From Piscinibacter defluvii (GTDB lineage Bacteria > Pseudomonadota > Gammaproteobacteria > Burkholderiales > Burkholderiaceae_C), in the NCBI RefSeq assembly GCF_004011805.1, contig NZ_ML137197.1, positions 124,001-188,000 on the forward strand: a stretch of DNA of 64,000 nucleotides, written 5' to 3'. The notes beneath the pieces are model-generated. The model was not told where the DNA came from and searched no databases. It saw only the letters and a program-made list of their open reading frames with translations. Position numbers and translations under genes: made by a program. Below are positions 8,743-16,903 of this stretch, piece by piece (position 1 is the first letter of the stretch; each line of letters opens with the position of its first letter).

Positions 8743-9699
8743 ATGCACAAGGGCATCTCCACGGCGCATTCGGTCGTCGAGCCGACGGACACGAGCAAGC
8801 GCATTGCGGCGGCCGTCGTCGTGCTCTACGCACTGCTCACGCTGATCCCGCTGGTGTGGATCGCGCTCACCGCGATCAAGAGCCCGCCGGATTCGATCAG
8901 CTACCCGCCCAAGGTGGTGTTCGAGCCGTCTATCGAGGGCTTCTGCAACCTGTTCACCACGCGCTCGCGCCAGACCGACGAGTACCTGGCCAGCCTGCCG
9001 CCCCCGGCCAACGCCTGCGAACGCATCGCACGCGAGAACAACATGGTGGTGGTGAGCCGCTCGAACTACCTGCCGCGCTTCGTCAACTCGCTGATCATCG
9101 CGATCGGCTCGACGCTGCTGTCGGTCGGCCTGGGCGTGATGGCGGCCTACGCGTTCTCGCGCTTCAAGGTGCCGGGCAAGGACGACCTGATGTTCTTCAT
9201 CCTGTCCACCCGCATGATGCCGCCGATCGCGGTGGCGATCCCGATCTACCTGATGTACCGGGAGCTCGGCCTCTCGGACACCAAGCTCGGCATGATCCTG
9301 CTGTACAGCGCGGTCAACGTGTCGCTCGCGGTCTGGCTGCTCAAGGGTTTCATCGACGAGATCCCGCGCGAGTACGAGGAGGCGGCGATGGTGGACGGCT
9401 ACACCCGGCTGCAGGCCTTCCGCAAGGTGGTGCTGCCGCAGGCCACCACCGGCATCGTGGCCACGGCGATCTTCTGCCTGATCTTCGCGTGGAACGAATA
9501 CGCCTTCGCGGTGCTGCTGACCAGCGGCGAGGCGCAGACCGCACCGCCCTTCATCCCGATCATCATCGGCGAGGGCGGGCAGGACTGGCCGGCCGTCGCG
9601 GCGGGCACGATGCTGTTCCTCGTGCCCATCCTCGTGTTCACCGTGCTGCTGCGCAAGCACCTGCTGCGCGGCATCACCTTCGGCGCAGTACGCAAATGA
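8743..9699 (+). CDS. Sugar ABC transporter inner-membrane permease 2 (MalG/UgpE type)
   Basis: 318 residues, multi-pass membrane protein. It has a canonical EAA loop (YEEAAMVDGYTRLQAF, then VVLP) that contacts an ATPase subunit. A periplasmic loop after the first membrane segment is longer than usual (about residues 60-105) and contains two Cys residues. It starts 7 bases after permease 1, and its stop overlaps the start of the small membrane peptide gene (ATGA). With permease 1 it should form the transmembrane channel of the importer. Confidence 0.88.
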   Translation: MHKGISTAHSVVEPTDTSKRIAAAVVVLYALLTLIPLVWIALTAIKSPPDSISYPPKVVFEPSIEGFCNLFTTRSRQTDEYLASLPPPANACERIARENNMVVVSRSNYLPRFVNSLIIAIGSTLLSVGLGVMAAYAFSRFKVPGKDDLMFFILSTRMMPPIAVAIPIYLMYRELGLSDTKLGMILLYSAVNVSLAVWLLKGFIDEIPREYEEAAMVDGYTRLQAFRKVVLPQATTGIVATAIFCLIFAWNEYAFAVLLTSGEAQTAPPFIPIIIGEGGQDWPAVAAGTMLFLVPILVFTVLLRKHLLRGITFGAVRK

Positions 9700-9878
9700 A
9701 GAGCAACTGGCCGACCTGGCTGCGCCGCGGCCCGCTCGAGATCGTGGCCTGCATCGTGATCGCGCTGGGCATCTTCATGATGCTGCAGCCCTTCGCGCTG
9801 GTGCTGTACACCTACTCGTTCGTCACGACCCTGGCGGGGGTGATCCTGTTCACCATCGTCTCGAAGTTCCCCAAGTAG
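9696..9878 (+). CDS. Small membrane protein (60 aa) inside the sugar ABC transporter operon
   Basis: The start overlaps the permease 2 stop as ATGA, and the gene ends 10 bases before the first ATPase, so it is surely part of the operon. The 60-residue product has a short basic N terminus (WLRRGP) and two hydrophobic segments (about residues 14-32 and 36-55), ending SKFPK. I do not recognise a family. Rhizobial glycerol importers also encode a small membrane protein of unknown role in the same neighbourhood (DUF2160), but this sequence is shorter and not clearly related. It could be an accessory or regulatory subunit of the importer. Confidence 0.75.
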   Translation: MKSNWPTWLRRGPLEIVACIVIALGIFMMLQPFALVLYTYSFVTTLAGVILFTIVSKFPK

Positions 9879-9888
9879 AAGCCCACGC

Positions 9889-11028
9889 ATGGCCCAGATC
9901 CGTGTCCAGAACCTGCACAAGGCCTTCGCCGATTTCGTGGCGGTGAAGGACTCGAGCTTCACCGTCGAGGACGGCGAGTTCTTCTGCCTGCTCGGCCCCT
10001 CGGGCTGCGGCAAGACGACCACGCTGCGCATGATCGCCGGGCTCGAGCTGCCGACCTCCGGCCAGATCTTCCTCGGCGACGAGGACGTCACCTTCAAGCG
10101 TGCCTCGCACCGCGACATCGCCTTCGTGTTCCAGCTGTTCGCGCTCTACCCGCACCTGAACGTGCGGAGGAACATCGCCTTCCCGCTGGTCTCGCAGGGG
10201 CTGCCGCGAGAGCAGATCGCCGCCAAGGTGGCCGAGGCGGCGCGCACCTTGCGCATCGAGCACCTGCTGGACAAGCCGGTCTCGGGCCTCTCGAGCGGCG
10301 ACCGCCAGCGCGTCGCGCTCGGCCGCGCCATCGTGCGCCAGCCGCTCGCCTTCATGATGGACGAGCCGCTCGGCGCGCTCGACTCCGAGTTCCGCGAGCT
10401 GATGTGCCAGGAGCTGCGCGCGCTGCACGACCGGCTGCACGCCACCACCGTCTACGTCACGCACGACCAGCTCGAGGCGATGGCGATGGCCGACACCATC
10501 GCGATCATGAACCAGGGCGTGATCGAGCAGCTCGGCGCGCCGCAGGAGGTGTACGACCGGCCGGCGAGCGTGTTCGTGGCCGACTTCATCGGCTCGCCGG
10601 CGATGAACTTCCTGCCCCTGCCCGGCGGCTACGCAGCCGGCGCGGCGCAGCTGCGGCTGGGCGGCACGCTGCTGCCGGTGCCCGAGCTGCGCGAGGACGC
10701 GCCGGGCGCCGAGCTGCTGCTGGGCGTGCGGCCCGAGCACCTGCGCTTCAGCGCGGAGTCCGCGCTGCGCGCCGAGGTGCTGGGCACCGAGTACCTCGGC
10801 ACCAGCCAGGTCGTCACCTGCCGCACCGCCCAGGGCACGACGCTGCGGGCACGCATCGGCACCGACATCCCGACGCAGCGCGGCGACCATGTCGGCCTCG
10901 CGTTCGAGACCGCGCAGCTCTCGCTGTTCGACGCCGCCAGCGGCCGCGCGCTGCGCACCGTGCGGCACGAGCGCGCCGCGCCGGCCCGCGCCCCGCGCCC
11001 GGTGCATGCCGGAGCCGCCCATGGCTGA
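9889..11028 (+). CDS. Sugar ABC transporter ATP-binding protein 1, with atypical signature motif
   Basis: 379 residues. Walker A is GPSGCGKT (36-43), the Q-loop Gln is residue 82, Walker B ends MMDEP (Asp158, Glu159), and the H-loop His is residue 192. A C-terminal regulatory (TOBE/MalK-like) domain follows. The ABC signature, normally LSGGQ, reads LSSGD at 134-138, while the other importer ATPase has a normal one. If the two ATPases form a heterodimer, one of the two nucleotide sites would be completed by this variant signature. The gene starts 10 bases after the small membrane protein and overlaps the next ATPase by 8 bases. Confidence 0.88.
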   Translation: MAQIRVQNLHKAFADFVAVKDSSFTVEDGEFFCLLGPSGCGKTTTLRMIAGLELPTSGQIFLGDEDVTFKRASHRDIAFVFQLFALYPHLNVRRNIAFPLVSQGLPREQIAAKVAEAARTLRIEHLLDKPVSGLSSGDRQRVALGRAIVRQPLAFMMDEPLGALDSEFRELMCQELRALHDRLHATTVYVTHDQLEAMAMADTIAIMNQGVIEQLGAPQEVYDRPASVFVADFIGSPAMNFLPLPGGYAAGAAQLRLGGTLLPVPELREDAPGAELLLGVRPEHLRFSAESALRAEVLGTEYLGTSQVVTCRTAQGTTLRARIGTDIPTQRGDHVGLAFETAQLSLFDAASGRALRTVRHERAAPARAPRPVHAGAAHG

Positions 11029-12064
11029 ACTAAGCCTGCAGGGCCTGGACAAGCGCTTCGGCGAGGTGCAGGCGGTGCATGGACTCTCGCTCGAGGTGGC
11101 GTCGGGCGAGTTCATCGTGCTGCTCGGACCGAGCGGCGCCGGCAAGACGACCACGCTGCGCCTGGTGGCGGGGCTGGAGACGCCCGATGCCGGCCAGGTG
11201 CACATCGGCGGCCACGACGTCACCCGCCTGGCGCCGGCGCTGCGCGACGTCACCTTCGTCTTCCAGCAGTACTCGCTCTACCCGCACCTGAACGTCTACG
11301 ACAACCTGGCCTTCCCGCTGCGCTCGCCGCTGCGCCGCACGCCGGAGGCGCAGATCCGCCGCAAGGTCACCGAGGTGGCCACGCTGCTGCGCATCGCCGA
11401 CAAGCTGGACAACCCCGCCACCCGGCTCTCCGGCGGCCAGATGCAGCGTGTGGCGATCGGCCGCGCGCTGGTGCGCGAGCCGGCCGTCACGCTGATGGAC
11501 GAGCCGCTCTCCTCGCTCGACGCCAAGCTGCGCAACGACCTGCGCCTGGAGCTCAAGCGCATCCAGCAGGACCTGGGCGCGACCCTGCTCTACGTCACGC
11601 ACGACCAGACCGAGGCGATGACGCTGGCCGACCGCATCGGCGTGCTCGACCACGGCGCGCTGGTGCAGGTGGGAACGCCGCGCGAGATCTACCAGAACCC
11701 GGTCAGCGCGTACGTCGCGGCGCGGCTGGGCAGCCCGCGCATCAACCTGCTGCCGCGTGCGGCCGCAGGCTCGCTGCCGGCGCCGGCCGCGGCCGCCACG
11801 ATCGGCGTGCGGCCGGACGGCGCCACCCTGGCACCGGCCAACGGTCACGACCGCGGCCACGCGCAGGCGCTGGTGCGGCGCGTCGAGCATCTGGGCGACC
11901 AGACACACGTCTACGTCGCGCTCGGCGGCGCGGCCAGCGACGTGGAGCTCGTCACGCTGTGCGGCGACACGAGTGGGCTGGAGCCCGGCCGCGCGGTCTC
12001 GGTCGATTTCCGCGCGCCGCTGTTCTTCGACGCGGCGGGCCGGCGCATCCACGGAGCCCCCTGA
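11021..12064 (+). CDS. Sugar ABC transporter ATP-binding protein 2 (MalK/UgpC type)
   Basis: 347 residues. Canonical Walker A (GPSGAGKT, 36-43), signature LSGGQ (136-140), Walker B (TLMDEP), H-loop (VTHDQ) and a C-terminal regulatory domain. The chosen ATG at 11021 overlaps the end of ATPase 1 by 8 bases; an in-frame ATG at 11006 is possible but has no better ribosome site. Two different ATPases in one importer operon is the arrangement known for the rhizobial glycerol transporter (GlpS/GlpT) and differs from the MalK homodimer. The stop overlaps the DhaL start (TGATG). Confidence 0.88.
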   Translation: MAELSLQGLDKRFGEVQAVHGLSLEVASGEFIVLLGPSGAGKTTTLRLVAGLETPDAGQVHIGGHDVTRLAPALRDVTFVFQQYSLYPHLNVYDNLAFPLRSPLRRTPEAQIRRKVTEVATLLRIADKLDNPATRLSGGQMQRVAIGRALVREPAVTLMDEPLSSLDAKLRNDLRLELKRIQQDLGATLLYVTHDQTEAMTLADRIGVLDHGALVQVGTPREIYQNPVSAYVAARLGSPRINLLPRAAAGSLPAPAAAATIGVRPDGATLAPANGHDRGHAQALVRRVEHLGDQTHVYVALGGAASDVELVTLCGDTSGLEPGRAVSVDFRAPLFFDAAGRRIHGAP

Positions 12065-12651
12065 TGGACCTTCCCAAGATCATCCAGGCCTGCACCCAGA
12101 CCCTCGTAGACCATGTCGAGGAACTCACCGACCTCGATTCGGCCATCGGCGACGGCGACCACGGCCTGAACATGAAACGCGGCGCCCTGGCCATCCAGGG
12201 CAAGCTGCCGGAGCTCGAGGCGAAGTCGCTCAACGACGCGCTCAAGACCATGGGCATGACCTGCATGTCCACCGTCGGCGGCTCGTCGGGCCCGGTGTTC
12301 GGCACCCTGCTGGTGACGCTCGGCAAGGAGCTTCCGGCCGACCCGAACGCGGCCGATGTGGCACGGGCGCTGGCCGCCGGCATCGCCGCGCTGTCGCGGC
12401 TGGGCAAGGTGGAGGTCGGGCAGAAGACGCTGCTGGACGTGCTCGACCCGGTGCAGAAGGTACTGGCGGCCGGCGGCGGCGACATCGTCGACCGCGTGCG
12501 CCGGTGTGCGCTCGACAGCGCGCAGGCCACCGCGCAGATGGACGCGATCAAGGGCCGCGCCTCCTTCCTCGGCGAACGCGCCCTCGGCCATGTCGACCCC
12601 GGGTCGCGCTCGATGGCATTGATCATCGCCGCGCTCTGCGACACCCTCTGA
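12064..12651 (+). CDS. Dihydroxyacetone-kinase-type ADP/ATP-binding subunit (DhaL family)
   Basis: 195 residues, the normal length for a stand-alone DhaL. The Mg-ATP-binding Asp cluster is present as DLDSAIGDGDHG (Asp25, Asp30, Asp32), and GGSSGP follows at the nucleotide loop. DhaL binds the nucleotide and, with DhaK, phosphorylates dihydroxyacetone or a related ketose. The start at 12064 overlaps the ATPase 2 stop; longer in-frame starts upstream would extend into the ATPase gene and lack family-like sequence. No DhaM or PTS phosphotransfer gene is nearby, so this is probably an ATP-using rather than PTS-driven kinase. Related proteins phosphorylate erythruloses (DerK/LerK of Mycobacterium smegmatis). 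Confidence 0.87.
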   Translation: MDLPKIIQACTQTLVDHVEELTDLDSAIGDGDHGLNMKRGALAIQGKLPELEAKSLNDALKTMGMTCMSTVGGSSGPVFGTLLVTLGKELPADPNAADVARALAAGIAALSRLGKVEVGQKTLLDVLDPVQKVLAAGGGDIVDRVRRCALDSAQATAQMDAIKGRASFLGERALGHVDPGSRSMALIIAALCDTL

Positions 12652-12670
12652 TCGAACACGAGGACGAACC

Positions 12671-13660
12671 ATGAAGAAGCTCATCAACGACGTCGAGACC
12701 GTGCTGGCCGAGGGTCTGGACGGCTTTGCCGCGGCCCACGCCGACATCGTGCTGCTCGGCGCCGAGCGCCAGTTCGTGCGCCGCCGCAACACCAAGCCCG
12801 GCAAGGTGGCGCTGATCTCCGGCGGCGGCTCGGGCCACGAGCCGCTGCACGCCGGCTTCGTCGGCCACGGCATGCTCGATGCCGCCTGCCCCGGCCAGGT
12901 GTTCACCTCGCCGACGCCCGACCAGATGCTCGCCGCCGCGCAGTCGGTGGAAAGCGGCGCCGGCGTGCTGTTCATCGTCAAGAACTACAGCGGCGACATG
13001 ATGAACTTCCAGATGGCCGCCGAGATGCTGGACCAGGAGAACGCCACCGTGATCGTCAACGACGACGTGGCGGTCGAGAACTCGACCTACACCACCGGGC
13101 GGCGCGGCGTGGCCGGCACGCTGATCGTCGAGAAGATCGTCGGCGCCGCGGCCGAGCGCGGCGACGGCCTGGCGGCGCTCAAGGCGCTGGGCGACAGCGT
13201 CAACAAGTCCACCGCGTCGATGGGCGTGGCGCTGACCTCCTGCACCGTGCCGGCGGCCGGCAAGCCGACCTTTCAGATCGGCATCGACGAGATGGAACTC
13301 GGCGTCGGCATCCACGGCGAGCCGGGCCGCAAGCGCGTCAAGCTCACGAGCGCCGACGACATCGCCGCCGAGCTGACCGGCGCGATCCTGCGCGACCTCT
13401 CGCTCAATCCCGGCCAGGAGGTCGTGCTGCTGGTCAACGGCTTCGGCGGCACGCCGCTGCTCGAGCTCTACGTGATGGTGCATGCGGCACGCAAGGTGCT
13501 GCAAGGCGCCGGCGTGCGCGTGGCACGCCACCTGACCGGCTCCTACGTGACCTCGCTCGAGATGGCCGGCTGCTCGATCACCGTCAGCGCCGTCGACGCG
13601 GGCAGCCTCGCGCTGTGGGACGCGCCGGTGCACACCGCGGCGTTGCGCTGGGGAATGTGA
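12671..13660 (+). CDS. Dihydroxyacetone-kinase-type substrate-binding subunit (DhaK family)
   Basis: 329 residues. The family active-site residues are at near-canonical positions: His56 (GGGSGHEP), Asp109 (NYSGD) and His215 (GIHGEPG), the histidine expected to bind the ketose carbonyl covalently. It follows DhaL by 19 bases and ends the importer operon. DhaK and DhaL together would phosphorylate a short ketose imported or formed by the upstream oxidoreductase. Dihydroxyacetone is the default substrate by family, but tetruloses or other small ketoses are equally plausible given the sugar importer and isomerase-like neighbours. Confidence 0.9.
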   Translation: MKKLINDVETVLAEGLDGFAAAHADIVLLGAERQFVRRRNTKPGKVALISGGGSGHEPLHAGFVGHGMLDAACPGQVFTSPTPDQMLAAAQSVESGAGVLFIVKNYSGDMMNFQMAAEMLDQENATVIVNDDVAVENSTYTTGRRGVAGTLIVEKIVGAAAERGDGLAALKALGDSVNKSTASMGVALTSCTVPAAGKPTFQIGIDEMELGVGIHGEPGRKRVKLTSADDIAAELTGAILRDLSLNPGQEVVLLVNGFGGTPLLELYVMVHAARKVLQGAGVRVARHLTGSYVTSLEMAGCSITVSAVDAGSLALWDAPVHTAALRWGM

Positions 13661-13678
13661 TCCGGCCCGGCCCGACGC

Positions 13679-14368
13679 TCACTTCACGTACAGCACGCGC
13701 ATCCCGAGCAGCCTGCCGTCGGGGCGATCGAGCACGTTCACGGTCGCCTGCCTGGGGCGGAAGCCCTCGGGCAGCGGCACGTTGCCGCCCACGGCCTCGA
13801 GCCGGCCCACCGACACGGCCGTCGGCTTCAGGCTGACGTTGGTCGCCGTGCCGCTGGCGCCTTCGCCGGCCACGACGATCTGCACCACCGCCGGCATCGG
13901 CTTGGCGCCCTTGTCGCGGAACAGCAGCACGTCGTAGTCCAGCTTGCCGCCCTGGGCCGTGAACTGCGCGGCGCGCACCTCGACCGTGCCGCCGCGCGGG
14001 TCGGGCGGCAGCGCGCCGGCCACGAAATCGAGGCTGGTGCGCAGCCGCTCCACCGTCTGCCGGCTGGTGGCGAGTTCGGCGGCATTGGTCTTGGCCTCGG
14101 TCAGCGCGGCCTCGAGCTTCTTCGTGGTGGCCGCCAGGTCGGCGCGCAGCTGGGTGCGCTCGGCGTCGGCCTGGGTGTAGGCCTGCTGCAGCTCCACCGA
14201 GGCCGCGGCCGAGAGCCGCTTGGGCAGGTGGTTCTCCTGCAGGTAGACCAGGCCGCCGGCGCCGGTGGCCACGCCGAGAAGCAGCAGCACCAGCCAGCGC
14301 GGAATGCGCAGGCGCGAGCGGCGATGGCCGTAGCGGTCGAGTACGACGGGTTTGTTTCGTCCGAACAT
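13679..14368 (-). CDS. Membrane-anchored coiled-coil protein, unknown function
   Basis: 229 residues. A basic N terminus (GRNKP, RRSRLR) precedes one membrane segment (about residues 25-43). A heptad-rich helical region (about 55-115) follows, then a C-terminal beta-rich domain. The topology is a single-pass inner-membrane protein with a periplasmic coiled coil. It resembles conserved proteobacterial proteins annotated as DUF6776, but I assign that only tentatively. It is convergent with DhaK, 18 bases away, and transcribed alone, 81 bases downstream of the CBS-domain gene. Confidence 0.7.
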   Translation of the reverse strand: MFGRNKPVVLDRYGHRRSRLRIPRWLVLLLLGVATGAGGLVYLQENHLPKRLSAAASVELQQAYTQADAERTQLRADLAATTKKLEAALTEAKTNAAELATSRQTVERLRTSLDFVAGALPPDPRGGTVEVRAAQFTAQGGKLDYDVLLFRDKGAKPMPAVVQIVVAGEGASGTATNVSLKPTAVSVGRLEAVGGNVPLPEGFRPRQATVNVLDRPDGRLLGMRVLYVK

Positions 14369-14449
14369 GCGCGGAAGTCAGCTTGTCTGAGGGCAATCCG
14401 CGAGCGTACTCCCCCCGCTCACACAAGCTGAAACATCCGACGCAAACGA

Positions 14450-15028
14450 CTACGCCAGGGCCTGGGCCAGCGCCGAGAAGGTGTTGCTGCGCAGCTCCTC
14501 CTCGATCGCATGGCCGAGCGCACGCTCGACCCGGTTGGCCGAGAACAGGCCGCGGATCACCGGCTCGCCCTTCGCGCCCGGCTCGACCACGATCAGGTAG
14601 CGCTGCGCGGTGGCGCGGAAGGTGGCGACGATGTCGCCGACGCGTGCGCGCGGCAGCGCGGCGGCATCGACCACGGCCCAGTCGGCCACCGCCGTCATCA
14701 CGTCGGCCACGCTCAGCTCGCCGTACTCGACCCCGCGCCGCGTGGCCGCCTGCAGCGCGCGCTCGCCCTGCAGGTCGGCGGCGGTCACGAGCCCGATGAC
14801 GCCGCCCGCGGCGTCGAACACGAAGGCCATGCGCACGCCCGCGTGCTGCATCAGGCGGCGTGCGTCCTCCAGCGGCTCCTCCACCGGCACGACGACGCTG
14901 GAGGCGATGCGCAGGTCGGTGAGCACCGCGCTGGCGGGATCGTCGAAGCCGACGTGGGCCTCGGCATGCACCAGGGCGAGCGGCGCCTCGAGGATGGAAC
15001 GGACCTGGAGCGCGTGGTAGTGGGGCAT
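14450..15028 (-). CDS. CBS-domain pair protein
   Basis: 192 residues containing two CBS-like motifs. The first is about residues 35-95 (ASSVVVPVEEPLEDARRLMQ, then VIGLVTAADL). The second is about residues 105-180 (VADVMTA, a VGDIVATF stretch, then the RYLIVVEP core). CBS pairs usually bind adenosyl nucleotides and regulate an attached or partner protein; no other domain is present here. The gene is divergent from the amidohydrolase, with 148 bases between the two starts. Partner and ligand unknown. Confidence 0.8.
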   Translation of the reverse strand: MPHYHALQVRSILEAPLALVHAEAHVGFDDPASAVLTDLRIASSVVVPVEEPLEDARRLMQHAGVRMAFVFDAAGGVIGLVTAADLQGERALQAATRRGVEYGELSVADVMTAVADWAVVDAAALPRARVGDIVATFRATAQRYLIVVEPGAKGEPVIRGLFSANRVERALGHAIEEELRSNTFSALAQALA

Positions 15029-15176
15029 GGCACCTCCGTGAACAAGCGGACGCCTTGCGACCGTGGCAGCGGTTTACTCCTGTGCCGACGCGACCGCAAG
15101 AAGGTTTAGCGAGCAACAGGGTTTCGTCGCCGGGGTCTATGGTTCGGCCGTTCGATGCTTCGACGACGAGGGCAGG

Positions 15177-16439
15177 ATGAGGACCTTGATCCGCGATTGC
15201 ATGGTCTGGGACGGCAGCGGCGCCGCGCCCTTCCCCGCCGAGGTGCTGGTCGAGGGCGAACGCATCGTGCGCGTGGGCCGCGGCGTGACGCCCGACGGCG
15301 ACGACGTGCGCGTGATCGACGCCGCCGGCATGACCCTGATGCCGGGGCTGGTGGAGGGCCATGCCCACCTCTCCTTCTGCGGCGCGCAGCGCAACACCGA
15401 CCTGGGCGACATCCCGCCCGAGGAACACGTGATCGAGACGCTGCACAACGCGCGCACGCTGCTCGATGCCGGCTTCACCAGCGCCTACAGCGCGGCCAGC
15501 GCCAAGCTGCGCCTGGACGTGGTGGTACGCAACGAGGTGAACTCCGGCCGCAGCCCGGGCCCGCGCATCCGCGCCGCGAGTCCGGAGATCACCGTCACCG
15601 GCGGGCTGGGCGACGAGAACCGCCTGCACATGAACCGCTCCAGCTTCGGCATCGTGGCCGACGGTCCCGAGGCCATCGTGCAGGCCGTGCGCACCTGCAT
15701 CCGCGAGGGCGTGGACAACATCAAGCTGAACATCTCCGGCGACGACTTCGTGCCCGCCAAGGGCGGCATGACGGTGATGCGCGAGACCGAGGTGCGCGCC
15801 GCCTGCGAGGTGGCGCACGACTTCGGCCGGCGCGTGGCCTCGCACTCGCGCGCCGGCAACGCCGTGAAGCGCGCGGTGCAGTGCGGGGTGGACGTGATCT
15901 ACCACTGCGAGATGGCCGACGGCGAGGCGCTCGACCTGCTCGAGGCCGCCCGCGACCGCCTGTTCGTCGGCCCGGCGATCGGGCTGATCCACAACACGCT
16001 GCACGAGGCCGAGCCCTGGGGCATCACGAAGGCCGTGGCGCACGACCTCGGCATGGAGCGCTGCCTGGAGAACTCGCAGCGCACCTACGAGCAGATGCGC
16101 AAGCGCGGCATCCGCGTCGTGATCGGCGGCGACTACGGCTTCGCCTGGACGCCACAGGGCACCAACGCACGCGACATCGAGCACTTCGTCCGGCTGTTCG
16201 GCTACACGCCCTCCGAGGCGCTGCAATGCGCCACGCGCATCGGCGGCGAGCTGATGGGCCTGCCGGTGGGCCAGGTGCGCGAGGGCTTGCTGGCCGACCT
16301 GCTGCTGGTCGACGGCGACCCGCTGCAGGACGTGCGCCTGTTGCAGGACCGCTCCAGGCTGCGCCTGATCATGAAGGGCGGCGCCGTGCACAAGGACAGC
16401 GTCGCCGAAGCCCGCCCGGCCGTGCGCCGCGCCGCCTGA
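15177..16439 (+). CDS. Amidohydrolase-superfamily protein (imidazolonepropionase/prolidase-like subgroup)
   Basis: 420 residues. The metal-binding HxH of the amidohydrolase barrel is His62/His64 (EGHAHL). Further conserved elements are a Lys in NIKLNISGDD, His in ASHSRAG, His in IYHCE, and Asp in GGDYG near the end of the barrel. Members hydrolyse cyclic amides, Xaa-Pro dipeptides or other C-N bonds with one or two metals; the substrate here is not predictable. The ATG at 15177 has an upstream GAGGGCAGG and begins the usual N-terminal beta-sandwich; an in-frame ATG at 15063 would add an unrelated arginine-rich stretch. Confidence 0.85.
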   Translation: MRTLIRDCMVWDGSGAAPFPAEVLVEGERIVRVGRGVTPDGDDVRVIDAAGMTLMPGLVEGHAHLSFCGAQRNTDLGDIPPEEHVIETLHNARTLLDAGFTSAYSAASAKLRLDVVVRNEVNSGRSPGPRIRAASPEITVTGGLGDENRLHMNRSSFGIVADGPEAIVQAVRTCIREGVDNIKLNISGDDFVPAKGGMTVMRETEVRAACEVAHDFGRRVASHSRAGNAVKRAVQCGVDVIYHCEMADGEALDLLEAARDRLFVGPAIGLIHNTLHEAEPWGITKAVAHDLGMERCLENSQRTYEQMRKRGIRVVIGGDYGFAWTPQGTNARDIEHFVRLFGYTPSEALQCATRIGGELMGLPVGQVREGLLADLLLVDGDPLQDVRLLQDRSRLRLIMKGGAVHKDSVAEARPAVRRAA

Positions 16440-16466
16440 CGGGCTGCCGACGCGCGCGGGGGCGGC

Positions 16467-16820
16467 TCAGTCGCCGCGTTCGTTGTCGACGAAGTCCAGG
16501 CGCTGGCGCGCCGCGTTGATGGTCAGCGCGTTCCAGCGTCGCTGCTGGCCGGGGCTGGCGGCCCAGTCGCTGCCGAACAGCGCGGGGCCCTGCTGCACCA
16601 TCAGCAGCGCGATCTGCGCCGAGGGCACATGGCCGGCGTCGGCGAGCCGGGCGAAGCGCGCGTAGGCGCCGGCGTAGCGCTGGCCACGGAAGGCTTCCAG
16701 TGCCTGCCGGTAGCTGGCCTGCTCGGTGCCGGTCAGCGCCACGGGATGCAGGGTCTGGGCACACAGCGCGCCGGCGACGAGCGTCAGGCCGCACAGCGCG
16801 GCCCGCAGGGTGGGATGCAT
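16467..16820 (-). CDS. Small exported protein, Sel1/TPR-like, unknown function
   Basis: 117 residues with an N-terminal signal peptide (MHPTLR, hydrophobic core, likely cleavage around LCA/QT). The mature part contains one helix pair resembling a Sel1/TPR unit (ALEAFRGQRYAGAYARFARL, then ADAGHVPSAQIALLMV). This repeat usually mediates protein-protein contacts. The start at 16820 is the only one that gives a signal peptide. It sits 83 bases downstream of the quinone oxidoreductase on the same strand and may share its transcript. Confidence 0.7.
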   Translation of the reverse strand: MHPTLRAALCGLTLVAGALCAQTLHPVALTGTEQASYRQALEAFRGQRYAGAYARFARLADAGHVPSAQIALLMVQQGPALFGSDWAASPGQQRRWNALTINAARQRLDFVDNERGD

Positions 16821-16903
16821 GGGTCGTCCTCGGGAAGGGCGAGAGCGGATCTCTCTCGCCCCACTCCACGCAGGCGCGGCCCGCAGGCGGACAGTCGCCG
16901 CCG

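Noticed and set aside
13584-16391. A 935-codon minus-strand frame spanning DhaK end to amidohydrolase
   Set aside because: It crosses several real genes on both strands and has no domain content; the coiled-coil, CBS and amidohydrolase genes explain the region.
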